DNA of 64,000 nucleotides from Hymenobacter busanensis (GTDB lineage: Bacteria > Bacteroidota > Bacteroidia > Cytophagales > Hymenobacteraceae), in the NCBI RefSeq assembly GCF_008727865.1, contig NZ_VTWU01000001.1:124001-188000 (forward strand). The letters run 5' to 3'. Numbering within the stretch: position 1 is the first letter of the stretch; each line of letters starts with the position of its first letter. The position numbers were made by a program, and so were the translations under genes. The notes beneath the pieces were generated by a model that saw nothing but the letters and a program-made list of their open reading frames with translations, searched no databases and had not been told where the DNA came from. Shown here in pieces: positions 23,526-31,815 of this stretch.

Positions 23526-23949
23526 GGGAAATGAGGTTTGGTGTGGATGAACTGACTTTTAACCCTACGGCACGCGTTTGGTTATTGGATTTGCCGCTTC
23601 ATCTTTTGCCCTTGCCGCTGGGCCACATTGAGAAAAGCAGAAAGTTTGCTTTCTGCCGATAGTACAAATAGCAGCCCCTACGGAAGAAAATCAGTAGGCC
23701 CCCTTCGAGCTGATTTACGTGAAAATCCAAGGCTTTTGCGACGCTGTGACGAGGGTTGGCAACGTTCCCGATAACGTTTGCGCAAAAAATAATATCCTAT
23801 TGGCGGGAATTGCCGGCTTTCCCCCAAACTTAACAAGGAGAAAAGTCCACTGTGGACAGCGGAGCTTCTTGGGAATGCGCAAATCAGCGGCATTGCCGGA
23901 ACCGCAGGTCGCCACGCCGGCAGCCGTTTCTGTTTGCCAGTTTCCCTCT
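23526..23949. other. Divergent intergenic region with a perfect hairpin palindrome
   Basis: This 424 bp gap separates the leftward fasciclin gene from the rightward GH28 gene. It holds the operator-like site at 23756-23785. It also contains a perfect inverted repeat GCAGAAAG-TTTG-CTTTCTGC at 23637-23656, and a weaker CCTAC/GTAGG pair near 23680. No full promoter consensus was found for either gene and no coding frame is convincing. Confidence 0.5.
23756..23785 (+). promoter_or_regulatory. LacI-type operator candidate, copy 1 (GH28 operon)
   Basis: GGCAACGTTCCCGATAACG and the following TTTGCGCAA recur nearly unchanged at 31698-31724 and 32974-33002. Each copy carries CGTT-N6-AACG symmetry with CG-centred AACGTT half sites, typical of LacI-family DNA targets. 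This copy lies about 165 bp upstream of the GH28 start. The overlapping AACGTTTG nearly matches a -7 box. The LacI gene at 31816-32850 is the likely partner. Confidence 0.72.
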
Positions 23950-25608
23950 ATGAAAACATCGTTTCCGATTGCCGCCCTCGCGCTGAGCAGCCTGCTGGCT
24001 ACCAGCGCCGCCACGGCCCAGACAGCAGCCAGCCTGCCCGTCGTCAAAACCACCAGCTTCCGCGCCGACACGGTTTCCATCGTCAAGCACGGGGCCGTGG
24101 CCGACGGCCTGACGCTCAATACCCAAGCCATCCAGAAAGCCATCGACGCCTGCAGCCAGCAGGGCGGGGGCGTGGTACTGGTGCCGCGCGGCCATTGGCG
24201 CACCGCCGGCATCGAAATGCGCTCCAACGTGAATCTGCACCTGGCCCAGGGTGCCTTGGTGCAGTTCACCGACGACCACAACGCCTACCACCTCATCAAA
24301 ACCAACTGGGAGGGTGTGGACGCCGTGCGCAACCAAGCCTTGATCTACGGCGACAACCTCGAAAACGTCGCCATTACCGGCAAGGGCATCTTCGACGGGG
24401 CCGGCAACACCTGGCGCCCGGTGAAGAAGAACAAGCTCACCGAAACCCAGTGGAAGCGCCAGCAGGAAAGCGGCGTGCTCAACGAAAAGAAAGACACTTG
24501 GTACCCCTCGGCCTCGGCCCTGAAAGGCACCACGATTCCCGAGGCCTTCTACCTCAAGCCCGGCAAAGAGGTGAAGGACTACGAGGACATCAAGGATTTC
24601 CTGCGGCCCGACATGCTGGTGCTGGCCCGCTCCAAGCGCATTCTGCTCGAGGGCGTGACCTTCCAGAACTCCCCGGCCTGGACCATTCACCCGCTCATGT
24701 CGGAAGACATTATCGTGCGGAACGTGAAGGCCCTGAACCCCGAGTACGGCCAGAACACCGATGCGCTGGACCTGGAATCGTGCCGTAACGGCATCGTGGA
24801 AGGCTGCACGTTTGACGTGGGCGACGACGCCATCTGCATCAAATCGGGCCGCGACGAGCAGGGCCGCAAGCGCGGCTTGCCCACCGAAAACTTCATCATC
24901 CGCAACACCACCGTGTACCACGCGCACGGCGGCTTCGTCATCGGGAGCGAAATGTCGGGCGGGGCGCGCAACATCTACGTGTCGAACGTCAACTTCATCG
25001 GCACCGACGTGGGCCTGCGCTTCAAAACCACGCGCGGCCGCGGCGGCGTGGTCGAGAACATCTTCATCGAGAACGTCGACATGAAAGACATTCCCGGCCA
25101 GGCCATCATTTTCGACATGTACTACATGGCCAAAGACCCCGTGCCGCTGGCCGGCGAGTCGACGGCGCCGCCCGTCATCGAAGCCAAGCCGCTGGACGAA
25201 GGCACGCCGCAGTTTCGCAAGATTCAGATCCGCAACGTGACCTGCAACGGCGCCGAAACCGCCATTATGGTGCGCGGCCTGCCGGAAATGCCCATCAAGG
25301 ACATCAGCATCGAAAACGCGGTGTTGCAGAGCAAAAAAGGGCTCGTGTGCATCGAAGCCAGCGGCATCAAGCTGAAGAACGTGACCCTGCTCTCGACGCA
25401 AACCCTGCCCGTGATGGAAGTGCAGAACAGCCAGAACATCACCCTCGACGGCATTCGCTACACGCCCGGTGCCGAGCTGCTGATGCGCGTGACCGGTGAC
25501 CGGTCTAAGGACGTGAAGCTGGCCAACACCGACACCAAGCAAGCCAAGAAAAGCATTGAGTTCGGCGACAAAGTGTCGAAGAAAACCGTAACCGTTTCGC
25601 AGCGCTAA
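23950..25608 (+). CDS. GH28 polygalacturonase-type glycoside hydrolase
   Basis: A 552 aa exported right-handed beta-helix enzyme. The signal peptide is MKTSFPIAALALSSLLATSAATAQ. GH28 catalytic motifs are present: NTDALDLES (NTD), GDDAICIKSG (catalytic DD), HGGFVIGSEMSGG (in place of the classical GHG) and LRFKTTRGRGG (the RIK equivalent). Numerous FQNSPAWTIHP and NVTC-type strand turns fit the beta-helix. It is probably an exo- or endo-acting galacturonan or rhamnogalacturonan hydrolase in the periplasm or outside the cell. The GH105 gene follows after 4 bp, so they form an operon behind operator copy 1. The ATG at 23950 is set by the signal peptide. Confidence 0.92.
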   Translation: MKTSFPIAALALSSLLATSAATAQTAASLPVVKTTSFRADTVSIVKHGAVADGLTLNTQAIQKAIDACSQQGGGVVLVPRGHWRTAGIEMRSNVNLHLAQGALVQFTDDHNAYHLIKTNWEGVDAVRNQALIYGDNLENVAITGKGIFDGAGNTWRPVKKNKLTETQWKRQQESGVLNEKKDTWYPSASALKGTTIPEAFYLKPGKEVKDYEDIKDFLRPDMLVLARSKRILLEGVTFQNSPAWTIHPLMSEDIIVRNVKALNPEYGQNTDALDLESCRNGIVEGCTFDVGDDAICIKSGRDEQGRKRGLPTENFIIRNTTVYHAHGGFVIGSEMSGGARNIYVSNVNFIGTDVGLRFKTTRGRGGVVENIFIENVDMKDIPGQAIIFDMYYMAKDPVPLAGESTAPPVIEAKPLDEGTPQFRKIQIRNVTCNGAETAIMVRGLPEMPIKDISIENAVLQSKKGLVCIEASGIKLKNVTLLSTQTLPVMEVQNSQNITLDGIRYTPGAELLMRVTGDRSKDVKLANTDTKQAKKSIEFGDKVSKKTVTVSQR

Positions 25609-25612
25609 GCCC

Positions 25613-27556
25613 GTGAAGAAAACCGCCAACCTCTCGCTCGGCCTGCTGCTGAGCTGCACGCTGCTGACGCCCGCCGCCCAGGCCCAAACGGCCCCCGCCG
25701 CCAAGCCCGTGTCGCAGCGCATGGCCGACGCCTTCATCAGCTGGCACCCCGATTCCATCCTCATCGGCAACCGCAAAACCGCCCGCTGGGACTACGAGCA
25801 GGGCCTGATGCTGAAGGCCCTGGAGCGGGTATGGCAGCGCACCGGCGACCCGAAATACTTCACCTACATTCAGAAGGACCTCGACCAGTTTGTGCGCGAA
25901 GACGGTTCGATTCGCACCTACAAGCTGGAAGACTACAACCTCGACAACCTGACCACCGGCCACGCGCTGCTCACGCTGGCGCAAACCTCGGTGCCGAAGC
26001 AGGAGAAATACGTGAAGGCCGCCCAGTACCTGCGCAAGCAGCTCGACGGGCAGCCGCGCACCAAGGAAGGCGGCTTCTGGCACAAGAAGGTGTACCCGAA
26101 CCAGATGTGGCTCGACGGCCTCTACATGGCCGAGCCCTTCTACGCCGAGTACAGCCAGGCCTTCAACCAGCCCGCCAGTTTCGACGACGTGGCCAAGCAG
26201 TTTGCCCTGATCGAAAAGCACCTCGTCGACCCGAAGACGGGCCTGATGTACCACGGCTACGACGAGAGCAAAGAGCAGAAGTGGGCCAACAAAACCACCG
26301 GCCAGTCGCCCAATTTCTGGGACCGGGGCATGGGCTGGTACGCCATGGCCCTGGTCGACGTGCTCGACTACTTCCCGCAAAACCACCCGCAGCGCCAGCA
26401 GCTGGTGAAAGACGTGCAGCGCCTCGCGCCGGTGCTGGCCAAGTACCAGGATGCCAAAACCGGCACGTGGTCGTTGGTGGTCGACCAAGCCGGGCGCAAG
26501 GGCAACTACGCCGAAGCCTCCGGCAGCAGCATGTTTGTGTACATGCTGGCCAAAGGCGTGCGCCTCGGCTACCTCGACAAGAAGTTCGGCGCCGTAGCCC
26601 AAAAAGGCTACGACGGCCTGCTGAAGCAGTTTGTAGCCACCGAAGCTGACGGCGGCCTGGCCTTCAACGGCACGGTAAGCGTGGGCGGCCTCGGCGGCAA
26701 CCCCTACCGCGACGGTAGCTTCGAGTATTACATCAGCGAGCCGCTGCGCAAAAACGACCTGAAAGGCGTCGGTCCGTTTATTCTGGCCAGCCTCGAAATG
26801 GAGCAGGCCAACGGCCCGCGCCCGGGCCAGGGCAAAACCGTGGGCCTCGACTACTACTTCAACAACGAGTACCGCAAGAGCGCCCTCACCGGCGCGCAGG
26901 AACGCTTCCACTACACCTGGGAGGACCGCATGCACTCGGGCTTCAACTTGTGGGGCAACCAGTTCCGCAGCCTCGGGGCCAGCACGGTGGCCATTCCCAC
27001 GGCGCCCACGGCCGCGTCGCTGAAGAACGTGAACGTGTACATCATCGTCGACCCCGACACGAAGAAGGAAACGACCAAGCCCAACTTCGTGCAGGCCGCC
27101 GACGTGAAAGCCGTTACCGAATGGGTGAAGGCCGGCGGCGTACTGATGCTCATGGCCAACGACACGGCCAACTGCGACATCAAGCACTTCAACCAGCTGG
27201 CCCAGGCCTTCGGCATCCGCTTCACCGACACCAGCCTGAACATGGTGAAAGGCAGTCAGTTTGAGGAGGGTAAGGTGGATTTGACAGGCGGCAACAACGT
27301 CTTCAAAACCGCCAAAACGGCCTACATCAAAGAGCTGTCGACGCTGGCGCTGACCGGCCCGGCCAAGCCGCTGGTAAAGCAGGGCGACCAAATCATCATT
27401 GCCACCGCCACCCTCGGCAAAGGCACGGTGTTGGCCGTGGGCGACCCGTGGCTCTACAACGAATACACCGACGGCCGCAAGATTCCGGCCGAGTTCGAAA
27501 ACTTCAAGGCCGGCAACGATCTGGCCACCTGGCTGCTGCAGCAAGCCGGCAACTAA
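25613..27556 (+). CDS. GH105 unsaturated uronyl hydrolase fused to a DUF4350-like domain
   Basis: A 647 aa exported enzyme with a GTG start 4 bp after the GH28 stop. The signal peptide is MKKTANLSLGLLLSCTLLTPAAQAQ. The alpha/alpha-barrel GH105 domain (about 30-375) contains MWLDGLYMAEPFYAEY, WDRGMGWYAMALVDVL with the catalytic Asp region, and GSSMFVYMLAKGVRLGYL. These enzymes hydrate unsaturated uronic acid residues left by pectate or rhamnogalacturonan lyases. A second domain (about 460-645) with VNVYIIVDPDT, ADVKAVTEWVKAGGVLMLMAND and KGTVLAVGDPWLYNEY looks like a GATase-fold DUF4350 module with no assigned role. Family GH105 is firm; the second domain assignment is moderate. Confidence 0.9.
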   Translation: MKKTANLSLGLLLSCTLLTPAAQAQTAPAAKPVSQRMADAFISWHPDSILIGNRKTARWDYEQGLMLKALERVWQRTGDPKYFTYIQKDLDQFVREDGSIRTYKLEDYNLDNLTTGHALLTLAQTSVPKQEKYVKAAQYLRKQLDGQPRTKEGGFWHKKVYPNQMWLDGLYMAEPFYAEYSQAFNQPASFDDVAKQFALIEKHLVDPKTGLMYHGYDESKEQKWANKTTGQSPNFWDRGMGWYAMALVDVLDYFPQNHPQRQQLVKDVQRLAPVLAKYQDAKTGTWSLVVDQAGRKGNYAEASGSSMFVYMLAKGVRLGYLDKKFGAVAQKGYDGLLKQFVATEADGGLAFNGTVSVGGLGGNPYRDGSFEYYISEPLRKNDLKGVGPFILASLEMEQANGPRPGQGKTVGLDYYFNNEYRKSALTGAQERFHYTWEDRMHSGFNLWGNQFRSLGASTVAIPTAPTAASLKNVNVYIIVDPDTKKETTKPNFVQAADVKAVTEWVKAGGVLMLMANDTANCDIKHFNQLAQAFGIRFTDTSLNMVKGSQFEEGKVDLTGGNNVFKTAKTAYIKELSTLALTGPAKPLVKQGDQIIIATATLGKGTVLAVGDPWLYNEYTDGRKIPAEFENFKAGNDLATWLLQQAGN

Positions 27557-27673
27557 ACAGCAGCGCCCGCCGGGCGGCCCGAAACTGTGGTGAGTGAAGT
27601 GCATGCTGCCGGATGAAACGGTAACGCGGGTACTGCTCGGGCCAAACGGCGGCGCTGCTATGTTCTTTCTGGC

Positions 27674-29308
27674 ATGTTCCGACAACTTTTGTGCGCGCTG
27701 CTGACCGCGCTGCCGCTGCTGGGGGCCGCGCAACCCACAGGCGCCCTTTCGAAAGTATGGGTGCCCGACCTGGGCAATGGCACCTATAAAAACCCGGTCC
27801 TCTACGCCGACTATTCCGACCCCGACGTGGTGCGCGTCGGGGCCGATTATTACCTGACCTCGTCTAGCTTCAACGCCGTGCCGGGTCTGCAGATTCTGCA
27901 TTCCCGCGACCTGGTCAACTGGAGCATCATCGGCGCGGTGTTCAGCAAACAGCCGCCGCTGGTGCGCTACGCCGAGCCCCAGCACGGCAACGGTGTGTGG
28001 GCCCCCGCCATTCGCTACCACAACAAGGAATTCTACATCTACTACCCCGACCCCGACCTCGGCATCTTCGTGACCAAAGCGAAGAACCCCGCCGGGCCAT
28101 GGTCGGCGCCGGTGTGCGTGAAGGAAGCCAAAGGGTGGATTGACCCCTGCCCGCTCTGGGACGAAGACGGCCGCGCCTACCTCGTGCACGGCTTTGCGGG
28201 CTCCCGCGCCGGTATCAAAACCATTCTGGCCATCAGCCCCATGAGCCCCGACGGCCTGCGCCTTACCGGCGACGACGCACTGGTGTTCGATGGCCACGCC
28301 AAGCACCCCACGCTGGAAGGCCCGAAGTTTTACAAGCGCAACGGCTACTACTACATTTTCGCGCCGGCCGGCGGCGTGCCCACGGGCTGGCAGTTGGTGC
28401 TGCGCTCCAAAAACGTGTATGGGCCCTACGAAGACCGCATCGTGATGGACCAGGGCAAAACCGCCGTCAACGGCCCGCATCAGGGCGCTTGGGTCGATAC
28501 GCCCGACGGCAAGGAGCACTGGTTTCTGCATTTCCAGGACCAGGGCCCTTACGGCCGCGTAGTGCACCTGCAGCCGATGGGCTGGAAAAACGACTGGCCC
28601 GTTATTGGCGCCGACCCCGACGGCGACGGCAAGGGCGAACCGGTGGCAACTTACCGCAAGCCAGCCGTGAAGGGAAAAGCCCAGCCGCTGACCACGCCAC
28701 CCACTTCCGATGAATTCAGCAGCACCCAGCTGGGCCTACAATGGCAGTGGCATGCCAATCCGCAGGATTACTGGGCTTTTCTGAACGGACCGCAGGGCTA
28801 TTTGCGGCTGTATTCGGTGCCGTTGCCCGAAGGCTTCAAAAACTACTGGCAGGTACCCAATTTGCTGCTGCAGAAGCTGCCCGCCGACGTATTCACGGCC
28901 ACCACGAAGCTCGCCTTCACGCCCCGACTGGAAGGCGAAAAGCTGGGCCTGATCGTGATGGGCCTCGATTACGCCTATTTGTCCGTAGCCAACCAGGGCG
29001 GCAAGCTGCTGCTCAGCCAGGCCGTGTGCCTGAATGCCGACAAGCTGAGCCCCGAAACCACCACGGCACCCGTGGAAGTGCCCGCCGCCCAAGCCGGTCA
29101 GCCGCTGTATTTGCGCGTGGCGGTGCGGGCCGGGGCCAAGTGCCAGTTCAGCTACAGCTTCGACGGCCAAGCGTTTCAGCCGCTGGGGGCCGAGTTTCAA
29201 GCCCGCGAAGGCAAATGGATTGGCGCGAAAGTTGGCTTGTTCTGCAGCCGCGCCGCCAAGTTCAACGACGCCGGTGCGGCCGACATCGACTGGTTCCGCA
29301 TCGAATAA
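27674..29308 (+). CDS. GH43-family glycoside hydrolase
   Basis: A 544 aa exported five-bladed propeller enzyme with a signal peptide (MFRQLLCALLTALPLLGAAQ). The catalytic-base Asp is in YADYSDPDVVRVG, the pKa-modulating Asp in WIDPCPLWDEDG and the acid Glu in LEGPKFYKRNGYYY. A C-terminal beta-sandwich (about 345-540, FSSTQLGLQWQWHANPQDYW) is typical of two-domain GH43 proteins. In a pectin locus it would remove arabinose, xylose or galactose side chains, but the subfamily was not determined. It lies 117 bp after the GH105 gene with no clear terminator between. Confidence 0.88.
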   Translation: MFRQLLCALLTALPLLGAAQPTGALSKVWVPDLGNGTYKNPVLYADYSDPDVVRVGADYYLTSSSFNAVPGLQILHSRDLVNWSIIGAVFSKQPPLVRYAEPQHGNGVWAPAIRYHNKEFYIYYPDPDLGIFVTKAKNPAGPWSAPVCVKEAKGWIDPCPLWDEDGRAYLVHGFAGSRAGIKTILAISPMSPDGLRLTGDDALVFDGHAKHPTLEGPKFYKRNGYYYIFAPAGGVPTGWQLVLRSKNVYGPYEDRIVMDQGKTAVNGPHQGAWVDTPDGKEHWFLHFQDQGPYGRVVHLQPMGWKNDWPVIGADPDGDGKGEPVATYRKPAVKGKAQPLTTPPTSDEFSSTQLGLQWQWHANPQDYWAFLNGPQGYLRLYSVPLPEGFKNYWQVPNLLLQKLPADVFTATTKLAFTPRLEGEKLGLIVMGLDYAYLSVANQGGKLLLSQAVCLNADKLSPETTTAPVEVPAAQAGQPLYLRVAVRAGAKCQFSYSFDGQAFQPLGAEFQAREGKWIGAKVGLFCSRAAKFNDAGAADIDWFRIE

Positions 29309-29343
29309 GGCGCCGGACTGTTTTTCTCCACACGTTTTTGAGT

Positions 29344-30453
29344 ATGTCTATACCTGCCCGTGCTGCCGCCCGCAGCTCCACTGCTGCCTTGTCGTTGGTG
29401 GCTGGCTGCGCCCTGATTACCAGCTTTTCCTGCGTCAGCGAACAGAAAAGCACCGTGCCCCAAATGCCCAGTGTTGCGGCTACCGCGACGCCCGTTGCTA
29501 CTGCCGGGGTCGTGGGGTTTGCCAGCGTGGGTAGCAGTACCACCGGCGGCGCGGCGGGCCGCACCGTTACGGCCACCACCCTGGCCGAACTGACCACCTA
29601 TGCCACCAGCGCCGAGCCGCTCGTCATTCGCATCGGCGGCACCATTTCGGGCGGGAGCGAAGGCGCTTCCATTCGCGTGAAGTCAAACAAAACCTTATTG
29701 GGTGTAGGCGCTACGGGCTTTCTGGAAGGCGTGGGGCTGAATCTGGTGGATGCGCAGAATGTCATCGTGCAGAACCTGAAGTTCACGATGTCGACGGTAA
29801 CGAAGACCTACATTAACAGCGAGAAACGGGCGCAGGTGGCCACCAACGACGGCGACTGCGTGACCATCCAGGGCAACAGCCAAAACATCTGGGTCGACCA
29901 CTGCGAGTTTTTCAACCTCGACCCCGCCACCCAACCCAACCAGGACCTCTACGACGGCTTGGTGGACGCCAAGGACAACAGCGCCAACATCACCATCTCG
30001 TGGAGCTACTTCCACGACCACCACAAGTGCCACCTCGTTGGCTCGTCCGACAAAGAGGCGCAGAACCACGACCGGCGCATCACCTTTCACCACAACTACT
30101 ACCGCAACATCAAGGAGCGCGTGCCCAGCTTCCGTTTCGGCACCGGCCACGTGTTCAACAACTACTACCAGCACGTGCGCGGCTCGGGCGTGAATGCGCG
30201 CATGGGTGCCTGCCTGCGCGTCGAGCAGAATTACTTCGAAGACGTGCGCGACCCGGTGGTAACCAAAAACAGTCCCGCATCGGGTTTCTGGGACGTCCTT
30301 GACAACGTGTATCAAAACTGCTCAGGCAGCCAGCCCACCACCGCCAGCTGCCCCACGCCGCTGCAGCTGCCCTACGACTACAAGTCTGCCCTCACGCCCG
30401 CTGCCGACGTGAAAACCGTGGTGATGCAGGGCGCCGGCGTGGGCAAGCTGTAA
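29344..30453 (+). CDS. PL1-family pectate lyase, probable lipoprotein
   Basis: A 369 aa parallel beta-helix polysaccharide lyase cleaving polygalacturonate by beta-elimination with calcium. The N-terminus contains a lipobox-like LVAGC (C22), suggesting a membrane-anchored lipoprotein. Motifs are NVIVQNLKF, DGDCVTIQGNSQNIWVDHCEF (calcium-binding Asp and the vWiDH motif), DGLVDAKDNSANITISWSYF and the catalytic-Arg segment RVPSFRFGTGHVFNNYY. It follows GH43 by 35 bp and ends the enzyme operon, with a strong terminator about 60 bp downstream. The ATG at 29344 was chosen to begin the signal; the longer frame upstream shadows GH43. Confidence 0.92.
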   Translation: MSIPARAAARSSTAALSLVAGCALITSFSCVSEQKSTVPQMPSVAATATPVATAGVVGFASVGSSTTGGAAGRTVTATTLAELTTYATSAEPLVIRIGGTISGGSEGASIRVKSNKTLLGVGATGFLEGVGLNLVDAQNVIVQNLKFTMSTVTKTYINSEKRAQVATNDGDCVTIQGNSQNIWVDHCEFFNLDPATQPNQDLYDGLVDAKDNSANITISWSYFHDHHKCHLVGSSDKEAQNHDRRITFHHNYYRNIKERVPSFRFGTGHVFNNYYQHVRGSGVNARMGACLRVEQNYFEDVRDPVVTKNSPASGFWDVLDNVYQNCSGSQPTTASCPTPLQLPYDYKSALTPAADVKTVVMQGAGVGKL

Positions 30454-30513
30454 GCTAGCAGCAGCAGTGCCGCCGAAAAGCGGAGCGGCAAACGCCACTC
30501 ACCCGCCTGAAAA

Positions 30514-30550
30514 ACTAAAAGGGCCGCTGGAATTACCAGCGGCCCTCTTT
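30514..30550. terminator. Bidirectional rho-independent terminator
   Basis: The perfect 10 bp stem GGGCCGCTGG / CCAGCGGCCC with an AATTA loop is flanked by AAAA on the left and TCTTTAT on the right. It serves both the rightward PL1 operon and the convergent T9SS protein gene. Confidence 0.85.
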
Positions 30551-30575
30551 ATGTGAGCTGACTTGTTAGGAACGG

Positions 30576-31565
30576 TTATTCTTTCACGATTTTCGACACG
30601 CTGCGCTGACGGTCGTTGGTGTATTCCACCAGGTAGATGCCGTTGGTGAGCGAACCGATGTTCAGGTTGGTACGCTCGGCGTTGGGCAGCGCTACAAACG
30701 AAGCCACTTTGCGGCCGTCGGCGGCGTACACGGCAATGGTGGCCGCAGCCTTGCTCACCGGGTGCGACACCACTACGTTGTTTTGCGTGGGGTTCGGGTA
30801 GATGCCCAGGGCCACTTTGTCAAGCGGCTTGGTGGCCGAAACCACGGCCTGACGGCTCTTCACGATGACGTTCTTGAGTAGGGCGAAACGGGCCGCCGCG
30901 CCGCTGCTGCTGCAGCTGAAGTACACCCGAATGGTGAGGGTTTGGCCGGCATTGAGCGTGACGCCCGTAGCACCGTTCAGAGCCAGACGGTAGGTGTTCG
31001 TGTTAGGAGCGCCCGTCGAAACCTGAGCCAGAGCTACCGGACCAGCAAAACCACCCGTTACCACGCCGCTGAAAACGCCGTTGGGGCCTTTGCCACCGGT
31101 TACGTCGGTCGAGTCAGCCGTGAAGCTGGAGCGCGAGTACACCACACCCATGTTGGTGCCGCTAGCCGTGCCCAGGAAACCAGCCGTCAGAATAACGGAG
31201 TCGGCACGTACCGTAGAACCGGCCGCGGCCGTCACGGTGAATTGCTCGTAGAACGTGCGCTTGAGCGAGCTGCCGGTGCCGGGAGGCGTGGCGTTGGAAC
31301 TCCAGCCGGTGCCCACGGCTTGCGGGGCAATGGCTTGGCCCACGAGGTTGGAGTAGGCCGGTACCGTAGCGGTAGCCGAACCATCGGACACCACAAATTT
31401 GCGCAGGGTAGGCGCGCTGGCCGTAACACCCGAGCGCACAGCGGCGCTGTCTTGGTTGTTACGCGTCATGGGCCACTGCTGAAACACTTGGGTTTGGGCT
31501 TGTGCCGCCAGACCCAGGCTCGACAACAGGGCCACTGCAACGGCCGAGAGTACGTGTTTTTTCAT
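30576..31565 (-). CDS. T9SS-secreted protein of unknown function
   Basis: A 329 aa secreted protein. The signal peptide is MKKHVLSAVAVALLSSLGLAAQAQ. A beta-rich Ser/Thr/Gly/Val body (about 25-235) follows, with FQQWPMTRNNQDSAAVRSG and ALNGATGVTLNAGQTLTIRVYFSC. It ends in a type IX sorting domain (about 250-329: LGIYPNPTQNNVVVSH ... GIYLVEYTNDRQRSVSKIVKE). No catalytic motif is seen. From memory, similar body sequences accompany T9SS pectate lyases in related genera, which would make this a stand-alone pectin-associated module. Operator copy 2 lies 133 bp upstream, predicting control with the pectin genes. The start is set by the signal peptide. Confidence 0.82.
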   Translation of the reverse strand: MKKHVLSAVAVALLSSLGLAAQAQTQVFQQWPMTRNNQDSAAVRSGVTASAPTLRKFVVSDGSATATVPAYSNLVGQAIAPQAVGTGWSSNATPPGTGSSLKRTFYEQFTVTAAAGSTVRADSVILTAGFLGTASGTNMGVVYSRSSFTADSTDVTGGKGPNGVFSGVVTGGFAGPVALAQVSTGAPNTNTYRLALNGATGVTLNAGQTLTIRVYFSCSSSGAAARFALLKNVIVKSRQAVVSATKPLDKVALGIYPNPTQNNVVVSHPVSKAAATIAVYAADGRKVASFVALPNAERTNLNIGSLTNGIYLVEYTNDRQRSVSKIVKE

Positions 31566-31697
31566 AACGACAGAAAAGAAGAGTGGGGTAGGAGGTGGAA
31601 TCAGAAAAACACTGACACCCATCGAACAGGACGGGCGAATGGTTGTACAATTTTCACGGCTTAGCGCGCAAAACGAAGGAGCCGCACGGGTTTATTT

Positions 31698-31724
31698 CCG
31701 CAAACGTTATCGGGAACGTTGCCA
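31698..31724 (-). promoter_or_regulatory. LacI-type operator candidate, copy 2 (T9SS protein gene)
   Basis: Read leftwards this is the same site as copy 1, TGGCAACGTTCCCGATAACG then TTTGCGG and AAATAAAC. It lies between the end of lacI and the T9SS protein start, in the orientation of that gene. The identical core in three separate gaps argues against chance. Confidence 0.72.
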
Positions 31725-31815
31725 GTCGGTGCTCGGCGCGGGCGCAAAGCGCTGAAATAGTTTAAAAAGCTGAATTCGCCGCTACTGCTGTTTGGTGAGC
31801 AGGCGCCGTTGGGCG

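Noticed and set aside
25505-28567. Open frame of about 1020 codons on the reverse strand
   Set aside because: It overlaps the GH28, GH105 and GH43 genes in antisense, has no recognisable motif and is a typical by-product of GC-rich codon use.
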